From NCBI GenBank assembly GCA_023433185.1, contig JAEZEN010000110.1, forward strand, positions 1 to 5,849: a DNA stretch of 5,849 nucleotides, read 5' to 3'. A model generated the notes under the pieces. It ran no database searches. It saw only the letters and a program-made list of their open reading frames with translations, and had not been told where the DNA came from. This DNA is from Pseudomonadota bacterium. GTDB lineage: Bacteria > Pseudomonadota > Alphaproteobacteria > Rhizobiales > Kaistiaceae. Position 1 is the stretch's first letter. Each line of letters starts with the position of its first letter. Shown piece by piece: positions 1 to 4,732 of this stretch. A program made the translations under genes and the position numbers.

Positions 1-149
1 CCGTCATAGTCCTTGGCCGCAACCGTACCCGGCGTGCCGTCGCAGGCCAGCGGATTGGTGGGCAGGTCGTCGCCGCCGCTCCAGGGCGCGGCCATGGCCG
101 CGCCGGTCAGCGCGGTGGTCGTCGCCAAAACTATCGCAATGCGCTTCAT
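1..149 (-). CDS. rhaS: Probable sugar ABC transporter substrate-binding protein, N-terminus only (cut by window edge)
   Basis: Only the first 49 codons are present; the gene runs off the left edge. The visible protein starts MKRIAIVLATTTALTGAAMA and then APWSGGDDLPTNPLACDG. The first 20 residues form a classic Sec signal peptide: Lys-Arg, a hydrophobic core, small residues and an AMA-A type signal peptidase I site near residue 20-21, so the product is exported to the periplasm. The ATG has a strong AGGAGG 9 nt upstream. It follows two CUT2 permeases and an ATPase in the same direction, and no other binding-protein gene lies in the operon, so a rhamnose-binding protein is the most likely role. 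That rests on context: the mature N-terminus, with a Trp and a Cys, lacks the usual early beta-strand of a periplasmic sugar-binding domain, which may lie further in. Another exported protein is possible. Confidence 0.6.
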   Translation of the reverse strand, partial: MKRIAIVLATTTALTGAAMAAPWSGGDDLPTNPLACDGTPGTVAAKDYD

Positions 150-158
150 TTGTCGGTT

Positions 159-164
159 CCTCCT
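159..164 (-). promoter_or_regulatory. Shine-Dalgarno of the putative rhaS gene
   Basis: AGGAGG on the minus strand, 9 nt before the ATG at 149-147. It is a full six-base match to the anti-Shine-Dalgarno core and, with GGAGG before rhaT and rhaR, among the strongest sites of the operon. This fits the need for binding protein in excess over the membrane components, and it fixes the start codon. Confidence 0.8.
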
Positions 165-168
165 GTTG

Positions 169-181
169 CTCTTGTAAAGAG
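169..181 (-). other. Small hairpin between rhaQ and the putative rhaS
   Basis: CTCTT and AAGAG are perfectly complementary around a 3-nt loop, giving a 5-bp stem in the 52-nt spacer, just upstream of the AGGAGG. It has no following U-tract on the minus strand and is too weak for an intrinsic terminator. It could be a 5' stabilising or processing structure for the binding-protein message, or chance. Confidence 0.25.
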
Positions 182-201
182 TCTTAGTAACGCCCCATCC
201 C

Positions 202-1173
202 TCAGGCGACGGCTCCTCTCCGCCGCTGAAGGAAGTTAGAGACCAGAATCGAAAGGATCAGCACGGCGCCGATGACGACGATCGTCGCGTCGCCCTTGAC
301 GCCCGATAGGGCCAATCCGTTCTTGAGGAGCTGGATGAGCGTGAAGCCGCTCACCGTGCCGGCGATCGTGCCGACGCCACCGAAGATGCTGGTACCGCCG
401 AGAACCACAGCGGCGATGGCGTCCAGTTCGAGCCCCGATCCCATGTCCGAACGGGTGGTCGACACCCGCGACACGAAGATGGCGCCCGCGAGCCCCGCCA
501 TCATCCCGGACAGCGAGTAGATGATCAGCTTCACCCGCGCGACCGGGATCCCGGAGAAGCGGGCGGCCTCCTCGTTGAAGCCGATCGCATAGAGCGAGCG
601 CCCGAAGGCCGTCCGTGCGAGGACGATCCAGAAGAGGATGACCGCCACCAGCAGGATCCACAGCTGGGTCGGCACGCCGAACACCTCGCCCTGGCCGAAG
701 ACGAAGAACCACTCCGGATAGCCGCGGACCGATCGCGCCTGGCTGATCCCTTCGGCGAGCCCGCGATAGAGCGCCAGCGTCGCGAGCGTCATGATCAGCG
801 GGGGGACGCGGAGGAGGACGATCATGAGCCCGTTGAAGAACCCCGCCGCCGCGCCGACGCTGATCGCGAAGACGATCGCGAGCTCGAGCGGGAGCCCGAG
901 GCTGTCCCACGCGATGCCGAGCATGATCGCGCATAGGCCCATGATCGACCCGACCGAGAGGTCGATGCCGCCGGTGATGATGATGTAGGTCATCGGCAGC
1001 GCGACCAGCGCCACCTCGGTCATCAGCCGGCCCTGGTTCAGCACGTTGCCGGCGGTCAGGAAGTTGCTGGTCGACACTCCGAGGACGGCGACCACGAGGA
1101 AGAGGACGACGAGGAGCAGCAGTTCGTGATGGTGGGCGAAGGGAGCGCGTGCGGCGCGGGCTTCGGACGGCAT
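202..1173 (-). CDS. rhaQ: CUT2-family sugar ABC transporter permease, probably rhamnose (RhaQ)
   Basis: A 323-residue inner-membrane permease of the BPD_transp_2 (ribose/xylose/rhamnose type) family, at the usual length. A short polar N-terminus (about 17 residues) precedes roughly eight to ten hydrophobic segments, clear ones near 18-34, 52-67, 97-122, 168-187, 213-235 and 297-313. The family signature GGIDLSVGS sits at 68-76. The cytoplasmic coupling loop that contacts the ATPase is visible as IGFNEEAARFSGI at 197-209, and GGTSIFGGVGT lies at 259-269. The chosen ATG lies 2 nt after the rhaP stop, with a G-rich Shine-Dalgarno (GGAGGGGGG) inside the end of rhaP, so translation is probably coupled. 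It should pair with RhaP to form the translocation channel. The permease family is certain; the substrate and the Q label come from context. Confidence 0.88.
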   Translation of the reverse strand: MPSEARAARAPFAHHHELLLLVVLFLVVAVLGVSTSNFLTAGNVLNQGRLMTEVALVALPMTYIIITGGIDLSVGSIMGLCAIMLGIAWDSLGLPLELAIVFAISVGAAAGFFNGLMIVLLRVPPLIMTLATLALYRGLAEGISQARSVRGYPEWFFVFGQGEVFGVPTQLWILLVAVILFWIVLARTAFGRSLYAIGFNEEAARFSGIPVARVKLIIYSLSGMMAGLAGAIFVSRVSTTRSDMGSGLELDAIAAVVLGGTSIFGGVGTIAGTVSGFTLIQLLKNGLALSGVKGDATIVVIGAVLILSILVSNFLQRRRGAVA

Positions 1174-1175
1174 GG

Positions 1176-2159
1176 TCAGGCCCCCCTCCGCTGCCGCTGC
1201 CGCCGCCACAGGTCGGCGAGCACCGTCACCAGGATGAGCACACCCTGCACCGCGCGCATCCAGAACGGCGAGATGTTGACGAAGATCATCGACGAGGCGA
1301 TCGTCGCGATCAGGATGGCGGCGAGGGTGGAGCCGATGACGGTGCCCGTGCCGCCGAGGATGCTGACGCCGCCGACCACCGAGGCGGTGATGATCGTCAG
1401 TTCGAGGTTTGGCGGCACCGTCGACTGGATGACGCTGAGCTGTGTCGCGAACAGGACGGCGGCGATGCCGACGAAGAAGCCGTGGATGGCGAAGGCCTTG
1501 ACGACGGTCGCCTGCGGGTCGATGCCGGACAGGCGCGCCGCCTCGACGTTGCCGCCGACGGCGTAGAACGATCGCCCGGTCGCGCTGAGCCGCATCCAGA
1601 ACGCCGCGGCGACGGTCAGCACGACCATGAAGTAGATCGGCGTCGGAATGCCGAAGAGCCGGGTCTGGGCCAGGAAGAATTCCGGCGGCAGGTTGCTGAT
1701 CCACGCCCCGCCGGTAACGCTGATCAGCCCGCCCTTGAGGATGCTCAGCATCCCGAGCGTCACCACGATCGAGGGAATGTGGAAATACGCGATGATCGCG
1801 CCCATGCCCGAGGTGACCGCCATGCCGATGACCAGAGGGGCCAGCCAGCAGATGATGATCGGCACGCCGTTGACCGCGAGCGTCCCGGAGATCGTCGCCA
1901 GGACGCCGATGAGCGACCCCACCGAGATGTCGATGTTGCCGGAGATGATGACCATCGACATGCCGATCGCGGCGACCGCGATGTAGGCGTTGCCGAGAAA
2001 TATGCTGCTGATGTTCCGCTCGGCGACGAAGCGCGGGTTGATCAGTCCGACGACGACGAACAGAAGGACGATGGCCAGGAGGAGGATCATCTCCTGCCCC
2101 AGCACCATGCGGCGCAGGTCGCGATACCCGGCGGAGGAGGTGAACGACGCCGCGGTCAT
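1176..2159 (-). CDS. rhaP: CUT2-family sugar ABC transporter permease, probably rhamnose (RhaP)
   Basis: A 327-residue inner-membrane permease, paralogous to the adjacent RhaQ. Hydrophobic segments are clear near 23-40, 57-73, 100-124, 128-146, 174-188, 220-238 and 301-315. The family signature appears as SGNIDISVGS at 73-82, the coupling loop as VGGNVEAARLSGI at 201-213, and the later GG-rich motif as VVGGVSILGGTGT at 261-273. The C-terminus is strongly basic (RRQRQRRGA), as expected for a cytoplasmic tail. The ATG overlaps the rhaT stop as ATGA (2159-2156), and only a weak AAGG lies 7 nt upstream, so it probably depends on translational coupling to rhaT. Two unequal permeases in series imply a heterodimeric channel, as known for rhizobial rhamnose transporters. 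The symbol is assigned from order (after rhaT) and sequence type. Confidence 0.88.
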   Translation of the reverse strand: MTAASFTSSAGYRDLRRMVLGQEMILLLAIVLLFVVVGLINPRFVAERNISSIFLGNAYIAVAAIGMSMVIISGNIDISVGSLIGVLATISGTLAVNGVPIIICWLAPLVIGMAVTSGMGAIIAYFHIPSIVVTLGMLSILKGGLISVTGGAWISNLPPEFFLAQTRLFGIPTPIYFMVVLTVAAAFWMRLSATGRSFYAVGGNVEAARLSGIDPQATVVKAFAIHGFFVGIAAVLFATQLSVIQSTVPPNLELTIITASVVGGVSILGGTGTVIGSTLAAILIATIASSMIFVNISPFWMRAVQGVLILVTVLADLWRRQRQRRGA

Positions 2160-3703
2160 GCCTGGACCTTCGCCGTGTCTTGCGTGTCGGAATCGCTCAT
2201 CATCGCGGTCGCGATGAAGGCCTGGGTCGCATTGGCGCGGTCGACCTCGGCGACGATGCGGCCGCCGCGCATGACGAGGATGCGATCGCTCATGCCGATC
2301 ACTTCGGGCAGTTCGCTCGAGATCATCAGGATCGCCAGCCCTTCTCCGGCCAGTTCGCTCATCAGCCGGTGGATCTCGGCCTTGGCGCCGACATCGATGC
2401 CCCGGGTCGGCTCGTCCATGATCAGGATGCGCGGGTTGGTCGCCAGCCACTTGGACAGGACGACCTTCTGCTGGTTGCCGCCCGAGAGCTTGCCGGCGAT
2501 CTGCCAGATGCTGCTGGCGCGGATCTGGAAGGTCCTGACGCTTTCCTCCGCGAGCCGCGCCTCGGCCTGGCGGTCGATGAACCAGCGCGGCGCGATCCGG
2601 CGGAGCACCGACATGGAGACGTTCTCGACCACCGGCATCGGCCGAACCAGCCCCTGCCGGCCCCGATCCTCCGGAACGTAGGCGATCCCGAGGGCCTTGG
2701 CCTCGGCAGGACTGCGGATGGACACCGCCTTGCCCTCGACCAGCACCGTGCCGCTGTCCGGCGGCGTGACGCCGAACAGGATATGCGCGAGTTCCGTCCG
2801 GCCCGACCCCACGAGCCCGGCAATGCCGAGGATCTCGCCCTTTCTCAGGGCGAAACTCACGTCGTTCGTCGTCGGCTTGCGGACAATCGACCGCCCCTCC
2901 AGCACCACGTCGCCGATCTTGGCCTCGGTCTTTGGGAAGAGCGCATCGAGCACGCGGCCGACCATCATGTGAATGAGGTCGTTCTGGTTGGTATCCTTGA
3001 CGTCCTTGGTCGCCACATAGGTGCCGTCACGGAGCACCGTCACCCGGTCGGCGAGGAGGAACACCTCCTCGAGCCGGTGGCTGATATAGATCACGGCCAC
3101 GCCGCGGCTGCGCAGCAGCCGGACGATGTCGAACAGCCGCTCGACATCGTGCTCGGTCAGCGCCGCGGGCGGCTCGTCCATGATCAGGACGCGGGCATCG
3201 TGGGACAGCGCCTTGGCGATCTCGACCCGCTGGCGGTTGCCGACCGAGAGGGAGCCGACGACGGCGCTCACGTCGAGGTCGTGGCTGTCGAGGGAGGCGA
3301 GCAGGGCGGCCGCGTTCTTGCGGAGCGTGGGCCAGTCGATCGCCCCCCAGGCCGTCCGCGGCGCGTGCCCCATGAAGATGTTCTCGGCGACCGTCAGGTC
3401 GGGGAACAGCAGGAGTTCCTGATAGATCGTCGCGATCCCGGCCTTCTGCGCCTCGAAGGGCGTGGCGAACTGGACCGGCTTGCCGTCGAGATACATGACG
3501 CCGCTGTCCGGCCTGTGCACCCCCGACAGGACCTTGATCAGCGTCGACTTGCCGGCGCCGTTCTCGCCGAGCAGGGCATGGACCTCTCCCTTGCGGACGT
3601 TGAAGCTGACATCGTCGAGCGCCTTGACGCCCGGGAACGACTTCGAGACGCCCCGCAACTCGAGGAGCGGCGCCGCCGGATCGGCCATCGTGCCCGCGAT
3701 CAT
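2156..3703 (-). CDS. rhaT: Sugar ABC transporter ATP-binding protein with two ATPase domains, probably rhamnose (RhaT)
   Basis: A 515-residue double-ABC ATPase of the RbsA/MglA type, full length. Domain 1 has Walker A GENGAGKST (46-54), Q-loop Q95, signature LSVGNRQ (152-158), Walker B LIMDEP (173-178) and H-loop H209 (YISHRLEEV). Domain 2 has a degenerate Walker A, GLVGSGRTE (296-304), with Arg instead of the catalytic Lys, signature LSGGNQQ (406-412), Walker B LIMDEP (427-432) and Ser463 at the H-loop position (MISSELPEV). This asymmetry is usual in CUT2 ATPases, where one site is thought to hydrolyse poorly. The residue after Walker B in domain 1 is Pro179, where family members usually have Thr (DEPTAAL). 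The ATG at 3703 overlaps the rhaR stop as ATGA and has GGAGG 6 nt upstream; an internal ATG at codon 6 is less well placed. It should energise rhamnose import with RhaP/RhaQ; this RhaT is unrelated to the enterobacterial rhamnose-proton symporter of the same name. Confidence 0.92.
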   Translation of the reverse strand: MIAGTMADPAAPLLELRGVSKSFPGVKALDDVSFNVRKGEVHALLGENGAGKSTLIKVLSGVHRPDSGVMYLDGKPVQFATPFEAQKAGIATIYQELLLFPDLTVAENIFMGHAPRTAWGAIDWPTLRKNAAALLASLDSHDLDVSAVVGSLSVGNRQRVEIAKALSHDARVLIMDEPPAALTEHDVERLFDIVRLLRSRGVAVIYISHRLEEVFLLADRVTVLRDGTYVATKDVKDTNQNDLIHMMVGRVLDALFPKTEAKIGDVVLEGRSIVRKPTTNDVSFALRKGEILGIAGLVGSGRTELAHILFGVTPPDSGTVLVEGKAVSIRSPAEAKALGIAYVPEDRGRQGLVRPMPVVENVSMSVLRRIAPRWFIDRQAEARLAEESVRTFQIRASSIWQIAGKLSGGNQQKVVLSKWLATNPRILIMDEPTRGIDVGAKAEIHRLMSELAGEGLAILMISSELPEVIGMSDRILVMRGGRIVAEVDRANATQAFIATAMMSDSDTQDTAKVQA

Positions 3704-4515
3704 GCCGTTCCTCCGGCGGTTCGCGAGGCTGTATCGACCGGGGTGGCCTCCACGGTGATCAGGCGGATGCCCGCATCGAGGAGCATCGTCCGCGTCTCGT
3801 CGCCGATGCCGGTATCGGTGATCAGCGTCGTCACCTGGTCGAGCCCGCACACGATGAGGCTCGAGCGCACGCTGAACTTGCTCGAATCGACCAGCACCAC
3901 GAGCTCGTCGGCCCGCCCGAGAAGCTTCTGCTCGGCCTGGATGAGAAGGGGGTCGGTTTCCATCAGGCCGAGGTGACTGACACCCTGGCCGCCGATGAAC
4001 ATGCGGCGTGCCGAGAAGTTGCGCGACACGTCGTTCTGGAAGGGGCTGAGGATGACGTTGATCTCGCGATAGATCGTCCCTCCGGGCATCATCACCGTGT
4101 TCTGCGACTGCTTGAGCAGGATCTCCGCGATCGGGAACGAGTTGGTGAAGATCTGCAGTTGCCGGTCGCACAGGAACGGAACCATCTGGAAGGTGGTCGT
4201 CCCGCCGTTGATGATGATCGGCTCGTTGTCGACGCACAGATCGACGGCGCGGCGGGCGATGGCCCGCTTCTGCGCCATGTTGACCGTCATGCGGTCGGCG
4301 AAGGACCGACCGGCGATCGCAAGGGATGGCGCGGGCGACACGGCGACCGCCCCGCCGCGCACCCGGCGAACCTTCTGCTGCAGATGCAATGCCGCGATGT
4401 CGCGGCGAATGGTGGCCTCCGACGACTGGGTCAGCTCCACCAAGCGCTGCACGGTCGCAACCGAGCTCTCCTGAACGGCCGCCAGAATAACATCGTGGCG
4501 TTCGCGTTCGTGCAT
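3700..4515 (-). CDS. rhaR: DeoR-family transcriptional regulator of the rhamnose operon (RhaR)
   Basis: A 271-residue DeoR-family regulator, normal length. The N-terminal winged helix-turn-helix covers about residues 5-57, with the recognition-helix motif SSEATIRRDIAALH (31-44) and the wing RRVRGGAV (50-57). The C-terminal sensor domain, related to sugar-phosphate isomerases, carries NGGTTTFQ (103-110), GGTIYRE (145-151) and VDSSKF (209-214), which in the family bind a phosphorylated sugar. The inducer is therefore probably a rhamnose-pathway phosphate such as rhamnulose-1-phosphate (inference). The ATG at 4515 was chosen because GGAGG lies 4 nt upstream and MHERERHDVIL is a typical DeoR start; a TTG start at 4575 would add 20 uncharacteristic residues. 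It is the first gene of the transport operon, overlaps rhaT by 4 nt, and faces the divergent rhaD promoter. It probably represses both transcripts and hence itself. It is not related to the AraC-type RhaR of Escherichia coli. Confidence 0.88.
   Translation of the reverse strand: MHERERHDVILAAVQESSVATVQRLVELTQSSEATIRRDIAALHLQQKVRRVRGGAVAVSPAPSLAIAGRSFADRMTVNMAQKRAIARRAVDLCVDNEPIIINGGTTTFQMVPFLCDRQLQIFTNSFPIAEILLKQSQNTVMMPGGTIYREINVILSPFQNDVSRNFSARRMFIGGQGVSHLGLMETDPLLIQAEQKLLGRADELVVLVDSSKFSVRSSLIVCGLDQVTTLITDTGIGDETRTMLLDAGIRLITVEATPVDTASRTAGGTA
3710..3714 (-). promoter_or_regulatory. Shine-Dalgarno deciding the rhaT start
   Basis: GGAGG on the minus strand inside the last codons of rhaR, 6 nt before the ATG at 3703. 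It favours this ATG, which overlaps the rhaR TGA, over the internal ATG at 3688. Confidence 0.75.
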
Positions 4516-4519
4516 GTCT

Positions 4520-4524
4520 CCTCC
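4520..4524 (-). promoter_or_regulatory. Shine-Dalgarno deciding the rhaR start
   Basis: GGAGG within GGGAGGAG on the minus strand, 4 nt before the ATG at 4515. It supports the 271-residue form of RhaR over the longer TTG-initiated reading. Confidence 0.75.
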
Positions 4525-4569
4525 CGGATCGGCGTCCAGTCCTGTCAGGTTTTCAACAAACGGGAAGCG

Positions 4570-4578
4570 TGTCAATCA
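4570..4578 (-). promoter_or_regulatory. Candidate -35 box for the rhaRTPQS operon
   Basis: The minus strand reads TGATTGACA, containing a consensus TTGACA (4575-4570). It is about 55 nt from the rhaR ATG. The -10 at 17 bp spacing (near 4552-4547, AAACCT) is poor. An alternative -10, TATGAT (4590-4585), lies upstream of this box but has no good -35 partner. Promoter placement is therefore uncertain. Confidence 0.35.
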
Positions 4579-4596
4579 TGAACAATCATATTCGCG

Positions 4597-4615
4597 CATA
4601 TTGCATTGCAGTATG
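4597..4615. promoter_or_regulatory. Candidate RhaR operator, left half-site (palindrome)
   Basis: CATATTGCATTGCAGTATG is a 19-bp palindrome around a central T with one mismatched pair: CATA, then T or G, then TGCA on each side. It lies midway in the divergent region and shares the TGCA-N-TGCA core with the site at 4623-4633, centre to centre 22 bp. Assignment to RhaR is an inference from position and symmetry. Confidence 0.55.
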
Positions 4616-4622
4616 TTGCTTT

Positions 4623-4633
4623 TTGCACTGCAA
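4623..4633. promoter_or_regulatory. Candidate RhaR operator, right half-site (palindrome)
   Basis: TTGCACTGCAA is a perfect 11-bp palindrome around a central C. With the left site it also builds a larger inverted repeat, ATTGCAGT (4605-4612) and ACTGCAAT (4627-4634). The 22-bp spacing puts both cores on nearly the same DNA face, as expected for cooperative binding by a multimeric DeoR repressor. Confidence 0.55.
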
Positions 4634-4666
4634 TAGTCCGCCGCGATCATCTACGTTGATCGTTCT

Positions 4667-4675
4667 TGATTGACT
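4667..4675 (+). promoter_or_regulatory. Candidate -35 box for rhaD
   Basis: The plus strand reads TGATTGACT, containing TTGACT (4670-4675), 57 nt before the GTG of rhaD. It is the mirror image of the box before rhaR. No strong -10 follows at 17-18 bp (CATTCA/ATTCAA near 4693-4699). A second TTGACG lies at 4676-4681. Confidence 0.3.
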
Positions 4676-4721
4676 TTGACGAAATGTCCGATCATTCAAT
4701 GAGCAAGAACAAGCCAATTTC

Positions 4722-4726
4722 GGAGG
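4722..4726 (+). promoter_or_regulatory. Shine-Dalgarno deciding the rhaD GTG start
   Basis: GGAGG (within GGAGGAG) stands 6 nt before the GTG at 4733. The reading frame has a TGA at 4700-4702 and no ATG between it and the GTG, so the GTG is the first available start with a ribosome site. Confidence 0.8.
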
Positions 4727-4732
4727 AGCGCC

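Larger units (their letters stand above)
4516..4732. promoter_or_regulatory. Divergent rhaR-rhaD control region
   Basis: A 217-bp gap between two divergently read genes, markedly AT-rich (about 4570-4720) against the GC-rich coding DNA. It must hold the promoters of both transcripts. Reading left to right it contains CAATCAT twice with a 10-bp repeat distance (4573-4579, 4583-4589), an imperfect palindrome ATATTCGCGCATAT (4588-4601), two TGCA-N-TGCA palindromes (4602-4610, 4624-4632), a 6-bp inverted repeat CGATCA/TGATCG (4644-4649, 4657-4662), and TGATTGAC facing right (4667-4674), matched by the same octamer facing left at 4578-4571. I see no convincing gene or RNA in it. Confidence 0.8.

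Noticed and set aside
169..181. Intrinsic terminator after rhaQ
   Set aside because: The stem is only 5 bp, with no U-tract on the minus strand, and a ribosome site and gene follow immediately.
1149..2681. Long plus-strand open frame of about 510 codons antisense to rhaP/rhaT
   Set aside because: The translation is rich in Arg, Asp, His and Gly, has no motifs and lies opposite clear permease and ATPase genes; it is a typical GC-rich antisense shadow.
2180..3976. Long plus-strand open frame of about 598 codons antisense to rhaT/rhaR
   Set aside because: Low-complexity composition, and it spans two well-supported minus-strand genes with all expected motifs; no ribosome site of note.
2156..4237. 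RhaT extended upstream in frame into rhaR territory
   Set aside because: The extra residues are antimotif, Arg/His/Asp-rich and coincide with the rhaR coding sequence; the ATPase homology begins only after 3703.
4516..4575. Longer RhaR starting at TTG 4575
   Set aside because: It adds 20 residues unlike a DeoR N-terminus and starts inside the candidate TTGACA box; the ATG at 4515 has a good Shine-Dalgarno.
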